Positions 1-9,061 of a DNA stretch of 40,147 bases are shown piece by piece; the first letter of the stretch is position 1, and every line of letters begins with the position of its first letter. A program made the translations under genes and the position numbers. This stretch comes from a virus. Location of the stretch: the IMG/VR virus record IMGVR_UViG_3300044695_001575, positions 1 through 40,147 of that record, one strand, 5' to 3'. The notes under the pieces were generated by a model. That model saw nothing but the letters and a program-made list of their open reading frames with translations, was not told the DNA's origin and did not search any database.

Positions 1-771
1 AGGTGGCATGTTTTCTACATGTTGACTTGCCCAAAGTTTTAAAGAGTCTGAATCAATCTCTCCAGAACTTAACTTTCTATGTGAAAAAAACCCTTGACCC
101 ATAATTGTATATACACGATTTCTAACTTCTGTTTCTGTCATTTCAAGAGATATGACTAGTGGCTTTCTTCCATTTTTCCATGCTTGAACAGCCATAAAAA
201 GTGCAAGCCAAGACTTACCAATAGCAGGATAAGCAAGAAGAATGCCAAACTGGCCAGGAGTAATGCCTGACGGAAGATAGTTATCAAAACCTGCAAGACC
301 TGTTTTAATACCATAGTTACCTTTTTCATTTAACTCCTTTATATGTTTAAAATGTGCAATAGCATCTTCTATATCAGTAGCATCAATGTCTCTAATGTTA
401 ACAGTAATCTTTTTTAATTCAGAAGTTTTTCCAATTAAATTGTTTAAAGCATCATTTGGTTTATTATCTTGAAGTTGTTTGGCTGTAGATATTAGAACAC
501 TGCTAAGACTATCTTGTAAAAAAGAAGTTCTTAATTCTTCAAGATGATATTTGGTATTTCCTATTTCTCCAACTGGACTAAAGTCTCTAAATTTTTCTAC
601 TACCAAAGGTATTGATGGGACTGTTGAATTTTGTTCACTATACTGTTTAATAAAATCCCAAACATCTTTATGGGTTCTAAATAAACTATCTGGATTCGCT
701 TGTAATAATACGTGCAGTTGTTTATCTTTAAGTACCGCTGAAAGTACCTTTGCTTCTAATTCTGCAGACAT
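1..771 (-). CDS. DnaB-like replicative helicase, partial (3' end outside window)
   Basis: The frame starts at ATG 769-771 and stays open to base 1, giving the first 257 residues. The N-terminal part (about 1-100) is helical and resembles the DnaB N-terminal domain (VLSAVLKDKQLHVLL near the start). The C-terminal part has the DnaB ATPase start: GLAGFDNYLPSGITPGQ, then a Walker A region ending IGKS with the lysine near residue 186, then LVISLEM, the conserved SLEM stretch of DnaB. The protein should unwind DNA ahead of the phage replisome. Walker B and the later motifs lie beyond the window. It overlaps the upstream gene by one base (TAATG), so the two are probably translationally coupled. The family assignment rests on motifs read by eye. 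Confidence 0.85.
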   Translation of the reverse strand, partial: MSAELEAKVLSAVLKDKQLHVLLQANPDSLFRTHKDVWDFIKQYSEQNSTVPSIPLVVEKFRDFSPVGEIGNTKYHLEELRTSFLQDSLSSVLISTAKQLQDNKPNDALNNLIGKTSELKKITVNIRDIDATDIEDAIAHFKHIKELNEKGNYGIKTGLAGFDNYLPSGITPGQFGILLAYPAIGKSWLALFMAVQAWKNGRKPLVISLEMTETEVRNRVYTIMGQGFFSHRKLSSGEIDSDSLKLWASQHVENMPP

Positions 772-1115
772 TAATTTTCCAACCATTCTTTTGCTTGCTT
801 TCTAAGTAATTCTCTTATTCTATCATCTTCTTTTTTTAATTGCATAGCCTTATAAAAAGATTCTGAATTTCTTACAAAGTGATCCCAATTTGGAGATCTA
901 TAAACTTTGAAGTAATATTCTACAAGTTCTTTACATTCCTCTACACCGTATGACTCATATAATTCTTTAACAAAAAACTTTGCTTTGTTCTTGTTATACT
1001 TTTCATATATGCTTTTTTCTTTTTGTTTTTTTGTAAACAACCTAAATATTTCATCTACATCCCATATAGGCTTTTCTGAAAAAATATTTTTTAATTCTTT
1101 TTTAGGTGCTGTCAC
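771..1115 (-). CDS. Small basic helical protein upstream of the helicase, function unknown
   Basis: This 114-residue protein is rich in Lys, Glu and aromatic residues and looks entirely helical, with no Cys motif, signal peptide or membrane segment. I do not recognise a family. It sits immediately before the DnaB-like helicase and overlaps it by one base, and it overlaps the upstream gene by one base as well, so all three are probably translated together. A small helical protein encoded next to a phage helicase is often a helicase loader or replisome accessory factor. That role is suggested by position only. Confidence 0.6.
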   Translation of the reverse strand: MTAPKKELKNIFSEKPIWDVDEIFRLFTKKQKEKSIYEKYNKNKAKFFVKELYESYGVEECKELVEYYFKVYRSPNWDHFVRNSESFYKAMQLKKEDDRIRELLRKQAKEWLEN

Positions 1116-1315
1116 TACTCTAGTTCTTTCTTTGCCTCATCTACTTTTGCAATAACTTGTTCTTCAACAAATTTATAAACACGTTGCATTGCAGTGTCCA
1201 TAGTTTCACCTTCACGAAGAAAGTCTGTGCACCCAAGATCTACTCTTAGACTTTGAAAATTTCCTAGATTTAATGTATAGCCAAGCGTTGCTGATACTGT
1301 TGTCTTGTCAGACAT
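1115..1315 (-). CDS. Small conserved-looking protein of the replication region, function unknown
   Basis: This 66-residue protein has a beta-rich first half (TVSATLGYTLNLGNFQSLRV) and a helical second half (about 40-66) ending in an acidic/basic helix. A single Cys lies in DLGCTDF. No enzymatic motif is visible. The clean beta-then-helix pattern and the tight packing (one-base overlap with the next gene, 3-base gap after the previous stop) support a real gene. Its position before a helicase suggests a DNA-replication accessory role, but no function can be assigned. Confidence 0.55.
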   Translation of the reverse strand: MSDKTTVSATLGYTLNLGNFQSLRVDLGCTDFLREGETMDTAMQRVYKFVEEQVIAKVDEAKKELE

Positions 1316-1318
1316 ATT

Positions 1319-1864
1319 TCACCACGTTTCTTCTGCCCAGACAGGGATGAATTCCCCATCTTTGTTTTGCGTATATAACATTATATCCTTTCCTATCAAA
1401 GAACGCAACTCTTTTTCATTAGGAACATCTTTTCTTGGATTTATCCTTCCATCAGCCCTTGGCCTTCCTGAGTGAATTGTAGCCATGCCTTCTCTAATTT
1501 TAAATAGATCGTCTTCTGAATAGTAAGACATCTTCTGCCATTGTCTTTGCCCACCAATAGTTGCCCCAGTTGGAAGAGGTATTATTCCAGCCTTAATCAT
1601 TCTTTCAAATTGCATTCTAGATCTTCTAAATATCTTAGTAGTATTTGTAAAAGTGTATGCATTTTTTCTATGCTTCTTAAAATCAGACAAAATCATACTC
1701 TGTTCTTTATCTTTAATATAGTTATAAAATATGCAAATATTATTTGCCCTATTACTTTGTATAACCCTTACCAATTCATTATTTATAAAAAAAATAACGT
1801 TACTTGGATTTACAGAGGGCTGCCAGTTTTTTTTGCTCTTGTCTTCTCTACTGACATTATCCAT
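1319..1864 (-). CDS. Putative DNA-binding protein: MerR/excisionase-like HTH plus AT-hook-like motif
   Basis: The protein has 181 residues. Residues about 22-68 form a small domain (NVIFFINNELVRVIQ...YNYIKDKEQ). Residues about 69-130 look like a MerR/excisionase-type winged helix: YTFTNTTKIFRRSRMQFERMI is a recognition-helix-like stretch, followed by a turn with Gly-rich and Trp residues and the helix YYSEDDLFKIREGM. Residues 132-140 (SGRPRADGR) contain the GRPR core of an AT-hook, which binds the minor groove of AT-rich DNA. The start at 1864 keeps the N-terminal domain but forces a 55-base overlap with the upstream zinc-ribbon gene; the next Met (residue 57) would cut that domain. Likely a regulator or replication-site binding protein; the targets are unknown. 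Confidence 0.6.
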   Translation of the reverse strand: MDNVSREDKSKKNWQPSVNPSNVIFFINNELVRVIQSNRANNICIFYNYIKDKEQSMILSDFKKHRKNAYTFTNTTKIFRRSRMQFERMIKAGIIPLPTGATIGGQRQWQKMSYYSEDDLFKIREGMATIHSGRPRADGRINPRKDVPNEKELRSLIGKDIMLYTQNKDGEFIPVWAEETW

Positions 1865-2019
1865 CTTATTCTCTCATTAAACTTGTCAACGCCATGATAC
1901 ATTTCTCTCTTTCCACACCTTAAACAATATAACTCTAAGTGATCATAAGATAAAAAAACTCTATCAACAAACATTTTAGCAGAACATTTACCGCATGTCA
2001 ATGCTTCTTTTATATTCAT
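1810..2019 (-). CDS. Small zinc-ribbon protein
   Basis: This 69-residue protein has two CxxC knuckles: C9/C12 (CGKC) and C32/C35 (CLRC), about 20 residues apart, the spacing of a four-Cys zinc ribbon. The C-terminal third is basic (KTRAKK). Such ribbons in phages usually mediate nucleic-acid or protein contacts, but no specific function is evident. Its 3' end overlaps the 5' end of the DNA-binding gene by 55 bases in another frame. It is the first gene after the structural block in the direction of transcription. Confidence 0.65.
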   Translation of the reverse strand: MNIKEALTCGKCSAKMFVDRVFLSYDHLELYCLRCGKREMYHGVDKFNERIRWIMSVEKTRAKKTGSPL

Positions 2020-2040
2020 GATTAGAAATTATACCAAACT

Positions 2041-2463
2041 CTATGATATTCCGATTGCAATAAGATTTATTTGCATCGTTACTGAACCAGTTGATCCAGA
2101 TGGAAACTTAATGATACCGTCTACTCTATCTTTTGTTACTGATGTTAAAACTGCAGTAGCAGCATTTCCTCCAGAAACTGTACTGGTAGAGTTTGTAAGT
2201 CCCACAACTGCTATTGGGGTTGAGGTATAGTTTGGATAGGTAAAGAAAAACTTTTCTTCTGGCGAAGTTGTTATGTTATTAATAGTGATAGATTTTGTCT
2301 CTGCATAAAATTTTAAAGAACTACTATTTGCCGCTACCCCATTTACTCTTGATTGGGTAGATGTTATTTGTGAATTTTGTAAATCACTGACAGCCTCAAC
2401 TAAAGATGAAATCAAAGTAACATCTAAAGGTTGACCACGGGTTGGTGAAATTATAGTTGCCAT
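2041..2463 (-). CDS. Probable virion or tail-appendage protein
   Basis: This 140-residue protein is rich in Ser, Thr, Asn and Val. Residues about 10-50 are helical (LISSLVEAVSDLQN), and from about 55 onward the sequence alternates as beta strands (KSITINNITTSPEEKFFFTY... TSTPIAVVGLTN). A short helical stalk followed by a beta domain is common in phage fibre-tip or appendage proteins. It is the last gene of the long tail block. No enzymatic motif was seen and the specific role is unknown. A GGAG ribosome-binding sequence lies just upstream of the ATG. Confidence 0.55.
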   Translation of the reverse strand: MATIISPTRGQPLDVTLISSLVEAVSDLQNSQITSTQSRVNGVAANSSSLKFYAETKSITINNITTSPEEKFFFTYPNYTSTPIAVVGLTNSTSTVSGGNAATAVLTSVTKDRVDGIIKFPSGSTGSVTMQINLIAIGIS

Positions 2464-2481
2464 ATCATCTCCATTATATCA

Positions 2482-2937
2482 CTATAGGCTAATTGTTGGG
2501 GTTTCAAATATTTTAAATAGATTACTTTCTTCTGGAGGGGAAGGGTATGAAGGAAGTTGAACCTTAAAAATAACAGTAGACGCTATAAATGGAGCAATAA
2601 CCCTTATTGAATTCCCCGTAGATTTTCCAAAATATTCAAATCCATCAGAGTAGTCCCATCTTACAAAAATATCATGAGTATTTTGATCTACTGAGGAATG
2701 AGGGTCTTCCCATGATAGGTCTACCATTTTTCTTCCTGATGTACTGGTTGATACATTGTATGAGTACTGGGCACTTGCACCTACTTGAATTACTTGTCCT
2801 GTGCTATCTAGTAAAAATACTGGAGACCATTCTGAAATTTCATTATAATCTTTTGTTGTAATTCTAAATCTTACTTTATGCTTTCCATCATTACCTGGAT
2901 ATGGTAGTTTTTCTAAAGGAACTATAACTTTTGCCAT
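2482..2937 (-). CDS. Tail-tip or appendage protein with fibronectin-III-like domain
   Basis: The 151-residue protein begins with VPLEKLPYPGNDGKHKVRFRI and continues with SEWSPVFLL, a pattern typical of fibronectin-type-III-like modules in phage tail proteins. A second beta module (about 60-150) includes VDLSWEDP and HDIFVRWDYSDG. It overlaps the upstream tail gene by one base, so it is co-translated with it. Such proteins decorate tail tips or fibres and bind carbohydrate or other virion proteins. The precise role is unknown. Confidence 0.55.
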   Translation of the reverse strand: MAKVIVPLEKLPYPGNDGKHKVRFRITTKDYNEISEWSPVFLLDSTGQVIQVGASAQYSYNVSTSTSGRKMVDLSWEDPHSSVDQNTHDIFVRWDYSDGFEYFGKSTGNSIRVIAPFIASTVIFKVQLPSYPSPPEESNLFKIFETPTISL

Positions 2938-4049
2938 TAAGAAACTCCAATACCAAATCTATATTCAATGTAGTTGTTTGTATTTTCTGACTTAAGAATA
3001 GGAAGTCCATCATCTGTAGATATAATATTGTATCCAACAAGTGCGTAAAGTGGATTTATTGCACTAACATTATCTATTCTCAAACCATCAAATAAAATAA
3101 AATAATCATCTGTAGGAGATCCACTAACTAATGTTGAAGCATATATTCTTATTAAATTAATGTTTGCCCATGAAAAATTTTCATCTGTACTAAACTCAGA
3201 TATTTTTTTAGTAACTATCCTATACCTATTTCCAGATATATCTGCTCCTGGTATATCTATCCTTGCTGTAGCACTTGGAGGTGTGACTGCAGAATTACTT
3301 ACGTTATTAATAAGTTTTAAAACTATCCTTGTATTAGTTGGAGGAGATCCATTACTTGCTATTCTACTTACAATACTAAATGCTAATTTTATTTCATCGG
3401 TTGGAAGATTTTGGCTTAAATCTATAGACACAGAAGAATTTTCTAAATACTTAGATCCAGGGTTTGCAAAAAAACTACTTGTTAAAAATGAAGAACTACC
3501 AGAGACTAGCAATGCTCTATTTAAATATCTTGGTGGCTCTTGTCTATTTTGTCTACTTTCATTATTAAACATTGTAGAATCTGAGTTTATAAATAAAAAT
3601 TCTTCAGTACTACTATTTATGCTTGCTGTAGTGTTACCTTGATCAATAGGCAAGTTAGGATAGGGAACAGTTGAAGCACTAGTACCATCTACATATGTCC
3701 ATGGCTCTGCTGAAGAAAAGGTTAAAAGTAATTTACTATCATATCTTCCAGCAACAGCATTGTTAGATCCTGGGAATAAACCTACTTCAGATATCTTATA
3801 TCTTTGATCATTAGGCATTTCTGCTTTAAATACTAATTTTTCTACCCCGTCTTCTTTTATAAAACCTTTAGAAAGAATGGGAACACGAAATACTTCAAAG
3901 TCTAAAGACTGTTTGGTTGGTGAAATTGATGCTGATGCCCCAGTTAAAAGTGGTTCTGGGCCAATACCTGCTGCTATATGTGATGCAAATGTTGGTGCTT
4001 GACCAAGCATAAATTTGGCTATAATCTGTTTGCCATCATCAGTAATCAT
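2937..4049 (-). CDS. Tail fibre / receptor-side tail protein
   Basis: In this 370-residue protein the N-terminus (MITDDGKQIIAKFMLGQAPT) followed by HIAAGIGPEP resembles the N-terminal module of phage tail-collar and fibre proteins that attach to the baseplate. The region 70-110 (KLVFKAEMP, YKISEVGLFPG) continues that module. The remainder (about 150-370) is Ser/Asn-rich beta sheet, resembling a carbohydrate-binding sandwich. It is packed between two other tail genes with one-base overlaps on both sides. Role inferred from position and composition: part of the host-contact tip. Confidence 0.6.
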   Translation of the reverse strand: MITDDGKQIIAKFMLGQAPTFASHIAAGIGPEPLLTGASASISPTKQSLDFEVFRVPILSKGFIKEDGVEKLVFKAEMPNDQRYKISEVGLFPGSNNAVAGRYDSKLLLTFSSAEPWTYVDGTSASTVPYPNLPIDQGNTTASINSSTEEFLFINSDSTMFNNESRQNRQEPPRYLNRALLVSGSSSFLTSSFFANPGSKYLENSSVSIDLSQNLPTDEIKLAFSIVSRIASNGSPPTNTRIVLKLINNVSNSAVTPPSATARIDIPGADISGNRYRIVTKKISEFSTDENFSWANINLIRIYASTLVSGSPTDDYFILFDGLRIDNVSAINPLYALVGYNIISTDDGLPILKSENTNNYIEYRFGIGVS

Positions 4050-4744
4050 TAGTCCCTCACTTCTACAATTGTACCATTTGTGTCTATTTCTATCTCAATC
4101 AATTCATCAGAGGTTATGTTATCTAGTTCTATAATAAGGTTTCCATCTACATCTATATAGATATAACTATCTAGACCTCTATCTGCCAAGTATCTATCCC
4201 CAGGTATTTTTGTGTTTAATTTTATAGAAAATGCATTTAATAATGAGGTGTCTGATTTTTGAGAAGATATTATGTCTGATGGGTCAAATTCTTTTTTAAT
4301 AGCACTTAGATTAGAAATAATGTTGTAGTATGGATTAATACCTTCTACCGTATCATTTCTTGTAAACTTAGTTAATTCTACCGCTCCTAATTTTTCAAAT
4401 ACTAAGGCTGTAATAGTAGCCTCATCAATATTGTTATTATTAAGGGCTATAACATTATCTTTATCTGGAATTTTAATAGATGTTGTTGGATTAGAAACAA
4501 TTTCTGTTGATTCTAAAGATACTGTAGTAGCATTTATTTTTACTGCATATTGTGGATGTCCTCCAGAAAGAACAAATGCTGATGGTGCTTCAACCCATGG
4601 ATTAACGGGATTTTTTACTTGACCTAAAGTTTGTGCAACTTGATTTGCTACCTGATTCCAATCAGTTCCAGGAATATTTTGTGGATTGTAACTTACTGGA
4701 GTATTGATAGGTCTATCTATTAAATACTCTTGATATCTTGACAT
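4049..4744 (-). CDS. Tail-tip protein, function unknown
   Basis: This 231-residue protein has an N-terminal segment rich in Pro, Asn and Gln (RYQEYLIDRPINTPVSYNPQ, then DWNQVANQVAQTLGQVKNP). Beta-rich sequence follows, ending in an acidic strand pair near the C-terminus (DVDGNLIIELDNITSDELIE). No catalytic motif, membrane segment or signal peptide is present. It lies between the tail-hub protein and the fibre-like protein, directly abutting both, which supports a virion role. Confidence 0.55.
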   Translation of the reverse strand: MSRYQEYLIDRPINTPVSYNPQNIPGTDWNQVANQVAQTLGQVKNPVNPWVEAPSAFVLSGGHPQYAVKINATTVSLESTEIVSNPTTSIKIPDKDNVIALNNNNIDEATITALVFEKLGAVELTKFTRNDTVEGINPYYNIISNLSAIKKEFDPSDIISSQKSDTSLLNAFSIKLNTKIPGDRYLADRGLDSYIYIDVDGNLIIELDNITSDELIEIEIDTNGTIVEVRD

Positions 4745-7700
4745 TTATACCTCCACAACCTTTATAACACTAGAAGGACCTTGCTCATTTCTAGCATATT
4801 GAATTTCAGATACAATAAATTGTTTTTCAACATCTACATACTTATCATTATTTGGCATAGTATAGTCTATTGTAACAATATCTCCAAGTTGAACATGAGG
4901 TATTCCAAAGACTTCTAACATAATTATTTTTCTTGGATCTATAGTTTTAGAGATTAACCATTCCATTATTTTATTAGCCTGATCTTCACTTTGTATATAT
5001 ATAGAATCTAAACTAAAATCTCTTCTTCCGTACTTAGACCTACTAAGTTTTACATTTTGATATATTTTATCTTGTCTAGATGGAGAAAGTATTGCATTGT
5101 TTACTAAAATTGGATCTGAAAAGTTTGATCTATTTTGAAAATATTTATCAACAGTAAGTGTATTTGAAGTATTTTGAGTAAATGTTATTCCTATAATTTG
5201 TAAATAGTTCCCAGATGTTTCATCAATATTAATTAGTTTATCTGTAGAATTAAATATTAAGAACTCTGCACCATAAGCGTCTGCATAAAATCCAGAAGAT
5301 GTGTATGTCTTTTCATTATTAAAAGTAGGTTTTAATATTGCTCTAAATGCTGGATATGCTTTATCGTATCTAACATTAAAATATGCACACTCTCTAAATA
5401 TAGTTCCAAACTCTTCATAGTACATATTATACTTAGGAGCATTTTGTGCACTAATTCCTGATAGATAGGTTGCTTGAACAAATCCAGATACGGCATACTT
5501 CTTTAAAGCGTCAGATGAATTTATTTCATTTGTACCAAAGGCTTGGCTTACATTTTCAATAATTGTATTCTTACTATCTTGTGAATATTGATCTTTTAAA
5601 GCATATACATTTTCAAACATACATTTGCTACCCCCTCTTACAAAAAGAGCCATTGAGTTATATTTATTTGGAAGGGGCACAATATCATCTACTGTAGCAA
5701 TTTGATCTCCATTAAGGTATAGATAAAATCTTCTTACTGATCCTATTTCTTTATATTCAACTGCTAAATCATATACGGTAGGATTTTCTTCTTGACTAAT
5801 CCTATCTTGTCCAACAAACCTACCCTCATCAACAAGAATTTTAGATAATCCTCCCCATAATTTATGAGGAACTGCTATTTCATTTCCATTTTGTAGTGCA
5901 GTTCTTACTTTATAAAATAAAATATTGTGTAAAGAAGAAGTCTCTTCTCCAGTATCTTTATCTACTAAATTATAATTTTCTAAATTATCTGAACTTAATG
6001 TACATATTTCAAAGTAGTATCCAGTTACTCCATTTGGGTCTAGCATGAATGCAATACCACCAGATCCTCCTGTGAGGGTAGTGTTTTGATCTCCAGTTTC
6101 TGAAGGAACTACATAATACTCAGTTGCATTATTTGCAACTTGAATTCTGTCATTAGATTCTTTTTTACCTATGACTCTCATTCTTGTACCAAAATGTTTA
6201 TAGTCAGAATCTAAAGTTTTTCTTACATGAGATATTTGATTCTTATCAATATTTGATGCTGGTCCAGTAAATACTAAAGCAGATGATTGAACAGTTCCTT
6301 TTGATGTAGTTTTTTGAGTTTTAACTATATCATCTGAAGGAATTGTTTCTCTTAAAAAGTTTGCTATAATTCCATTTCTTGTAGACTGTTTTGCAATATC
6401 TTTTCCAGCCTGCCATAATTTATTAGAGGCAGTTGCTGTTGGTGGAGTTGCAATATTATCTGTTGGGGTAGTTGTAAATAGATAACTTGAATCCATTTTA
6501 AATCCATCCACGTTATCATTATTGGACCAGAAGTCACTTAGTCCAGCGTCATGCTGTGTAATTAATGTTCCAAACTGTGCTCTACCACCTTTATTGATTT
6601 TTCCATTTTTAAAAACTGTAACAAACTCTCCAGAATTATTTAAAATATCTTCATAGTAAGGCTCAGAATAAATTCTAACTAATCCAGTTGGGTACATCTT
6701 CCCATTAAAAGGTAGTTCTCCAAAATATTTTTGATACTCTATTTCGTCAGATATCCAAACGTTTCCTATTAAAGGAACGGTATATTCTACTGCATCATAT
6801 TTAATTATTTCTCCATTAGCATACAAATATCCTTGAAGTTTTGGAAGCCAATAAACATTTTCTCCTATATCAATAATGTTATTAACAATAGAATTATTTT
6901 CTACGTAAGGATGCAAGTTATTAAGAGTGGTGTTTAAAGCAACAGCACCTAAAGTAAAAGACCCTGTTTTTGATTTTTCATTAATGGTCTTGCTATTGGT
7001 TTGTCCTGGAACTTCCCACAAAACAACTGGTTGATATCCATAAGTTCTATCCTCGTCAACGTATATAGCCTGCTGTAGTGATCTAGGTGCCCTTTGAATA
7101 TATCTAGTAGTGTAGTCAATCTTTCCATCATTAATAACCTTTGTTTCACCACTTTTTATTTCAATAATATTTGGTAGGCTAGTACCTTCCTTTTGACCAT
7201 ATAGTGTAATGTCTGTAATTCTATCGTTATCACCTGGTAACAAATACTCTTTTGACATTACAACAAAGTTATTATATTCATCAAAAAACATTGATGACTG
7301 AGTTGCTACGGCAATTCTTTGTAGTACTTCTGCGATGTTTGCATCTGGTTCAATAAATAGATATGGAATTACTTCTTCACTTTTATCTTGAACATTTTTA
7401 AATACATAGTTACTAAATCCTATATTATCTAACAATACTGCAACTGCATATGTTACTGACACATTTTGTAAAAATAATGGAGGGCATGACTGTGTTTCAA
7501 GTCTAAAAAACAAATCTCGAAGGTTTACTGTTATATCCTCTAAAGCACTACCTGCTTTTGGAAAGTCTTCAATATACATGCTTTTTATAGGAACAAACTT
7601 ATCAAACTCATTCACATTTTTTATAACCTCATAAAAATCAACCCTTATATTAGGATTTAATAAATCAGATATAATACTTCCTTGATCATTTTCTAATACA

Positions 7701-9061
7701 TTTTGTTCACTAAATGCAAAGTCATGATTCATCAAAGACATGGTTCCATTAGAAGCAATAAGGCTACCAACTGGTACTCCAGCGGTATTGTTAGGTATAG
7801 ACTTTGTAATTTCAAATCCTACAATATAGTTTGATAGATCTGCTTTTAATCTAGGAGATAGTTCAATTAAATCAAAGGTAGTATCTGGGGCAAACATAGT
7901 ATCTACCTTGATTCTTAATCCTTTTAAAAATACTATGTCTCTATATATTTTATTACCACCAGATATAAAGTAATCTGGATCTGTTAAAGAATCTATAACT
8001 CCAAGTTTTCTAGTATCATTATCTTCTAATAGTTGAAATCCATATTCTGCATCATATGTTTCCCATTCTTCATTTTCTGAATTCCAGATATGCAAGATTC
8101 CTGGGTTGTTTATAGATGATCCTATTAAGTATGATTCTCCATTAGTAGCAGATATAGGTCTTTTATCTACCCCGTCTATTTTGTCAACAAGGTAAAAATA
8201 TTCTTTATATTTGTTTGGGACCTTTATTCCATAATAAAGTTCAGCATAGCCATCCCAATTAAATATTGGAGATGCGTCTCTTCTTCCAGAATCTTCATTA
8301 AAACTAATTCCCGTAACCCAATTATTATTACTATCTAGATATTCTATAGACCATCTTTTAGGGATACTTGATTTAAATCTATTAAATAGTGGATCGTCAA
8401 TAACATTATTATTTACATCTCTTATTACTTCCCCTTGAGATTCTGCTAAGTTTGTTTGTATTTTTACAACAATTCTATTACTTGGAACAGAGTCTTTATA
8501 AACAACAAAAGGACAAGCATCTGATATTTTATATCCAGTTTCATTTGAGTCTGTTCTATCAGACCTACCTCGCTCTACACCTTCTTCTGTTCTAAACGAA
8601 TTCCAATATTTAAAATAATCATTTCTTGATGCCATGTAGTACCTTGGTCTTCTGGCAGATTTTATGTTATCAATATACTTTCCTGTTTCAAAAAATAAAG
8701 GTTTGTTAATTCCAGATCTTGGTCTGAATGAATTAAAGCATTCTTTTAAATCATAATATAGTTGTCTATCAATTTCTTCAGTACTAAAAAGCAATGATGC
8801 TTGGTCATCATCAATCAAAGTCTCTGAATCAATATTGGAAATTAATGCATCTGTATAATAATTTCCTAAATCGAGGGGATCATATGAATTGGGTAAATTA
8901 AAATAAATAGAAGATGCAGCATCATTAGGTCTATATCTATAGTTTCCATAGTTTAAAATATTATCAAAACTATTCAAATTCCATTCTGCAACAACAAAAG
9001 ATTCTGATTTTAAAGTATTGGTAGTTTGTATATGTTCTAATAAGTTTTCATCAACAAACAT
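4745..9061 (-). CDS. Large tail hub / minor tail protein with lectin-like insert
   Basis: This 1438-residue protein encoded two genes after the tape measure is in the position of the tail-tip hub. Regions around 450-660 (FEITKSIPNNTAG, then SVTYAVAVLLDNIGFSNY and NIAEVLQRIAVATQSSMFFDEY) resemble the hub part that contacts the distal tail ring. Residues about 950-1130 (FGTRMRVIGK... GIAFMLDP... YYFEICTL) resemble a concanavalin/LamG-like jelly roll. The C-terminal 100 residues (YIQSEDQANKIMEWLI... VQLGDIVTIDYTMP) match the general pattern seen at the end of siphovirus hub proteins. It probably initiates tail assembly and receptor binding. Domain limits are approximate. Confidence 0.7.
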   Translation of the reverse strand: MFVDENLLEHIQTTNTLKSESFVVAEWNLNSFDNILNYGNYRYRPNDAASSIYFNLPNSYDPLDLGNYYTDALISNIDSETLIDDDQASLLFSTEEIDRQLYYDLKECFNSFRPRSGINKPLFFETGKYIDNIKSARRPRYYMASRNDYFKYWNSFRTEEGVERGRSDRTDSNETGYKISDACPFVVYKDSVPSNRIVVKIQTNLAESQGEVIRDVNNNVIDDPLFNRFKSSIPKRWSIEYLDSNNNWVTGISFNEDSGRRDASPIFNWDGYAELYYGIKVPNKYKEYFYLVDKIDGVDKRPISATNGESYLIGSSINNPGILHIWNSENEEWETYDAEYGFQLLEDNDTRKLGVIDSLTDPDYFISGGNKIYRDIVFLKGLRIKVDTMFAPDTTFDLIELSPRLKADLSNYIVGFEITKSIPNNTAGVPVGSLIASNGTMSLMNHDFAFSEQNVLENDQGSIISDLLNPNIRVDFYEVIKNVNEFDKFVPIKSMYIEDFPKAGSALEDITVNLRDLFFRLETQSCPPLFLQNVSVTYAVAVLLDNIGFSNYVFKNVQDKSEEVIPYLFIEPDANIAEVLQRIAVATQSSMFFDEYNNFVVMSKEYLLPGDNDRITDITLYGQKEGTSLPNIIEIKSGETKVINDGKIDYTTRYIQRAPRSLQQAIYVDEDRTYGYQPVVLWEVPGQTNSKTINEKSKTGSFTLGAVALNTTLNNLHPYVENNSIVNNIIDIGENVYWLPKLQGYLYANGEIIKYDAVEYTVPLIGNVWISDEIEYQKYFGELPFNGKMYPTGLVRIYSEPYYEDILNNSGEFVTVFKNGKINKGGRAQFGTLITQHDAGLSDFWSNNDNVDGFKMDSSYLFTTTPTDNIATPPTATASNKLWQAGKDIAKQSTRNGIIANFLRETIPSDDIVKTQKTTSKGTVQSSALVFTGPASNIDKNQISHVRKTLDSDYKHFGTRMRVIGKKESNDRIQVANNATEYYVVPSETGDQNTTLTGGSGGIAFMLDPNGVTGYYFEICTLSSDNLENYNLVDKDTGEETSSLHNILFYKVRTALQNGNEIAVPHKLWGGLSKILVDEGRFVGQDRISQEENPTVYDLAVEYKEIGSVRRFYLYLNGDQIATVDDIVPLPNKYNSMALFVRGGSKCMFENVYALKDQYSQDSKNTIIENVSQAFGTNEINSSDALKKYAVSGFVQATYLSGISAQNAPKYNMYYEEFGTIFRECAYFNVRYDKAYPAFRAILKPTFNNEKTYTSSGFYADAYGAEFLIFNSTDKLINIDETSGNYLQIIGITFTQNTSNTLTVDKYFQNRSNFSDPILVNNAILSPSRQDKIYQNVKLSRSKYGRRDFSLDSIYIQSEDQANKIMEWLISKTIDPRKIIMLEVFGIPHVQLGDIVTIDYTMPNNDKYVDVEKQFIVSEIQYARNEQGPSSVIKVVEV

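Noticed and set aside
2473-2481. Second TGA TATAAT sequence, like the one at 40050
   Set aside because: The predicted RNA start would fall within or after the ribosome-binding site of the gene at 2463, inside a tight operon; likely chance in AT-rich DNA.
3160-3642. 160-residue plus-strand open frame
   Set aside because: It lies wholly opposite a fibre-like gene with overlapping, co-directional neighbours; no start signals or family features.
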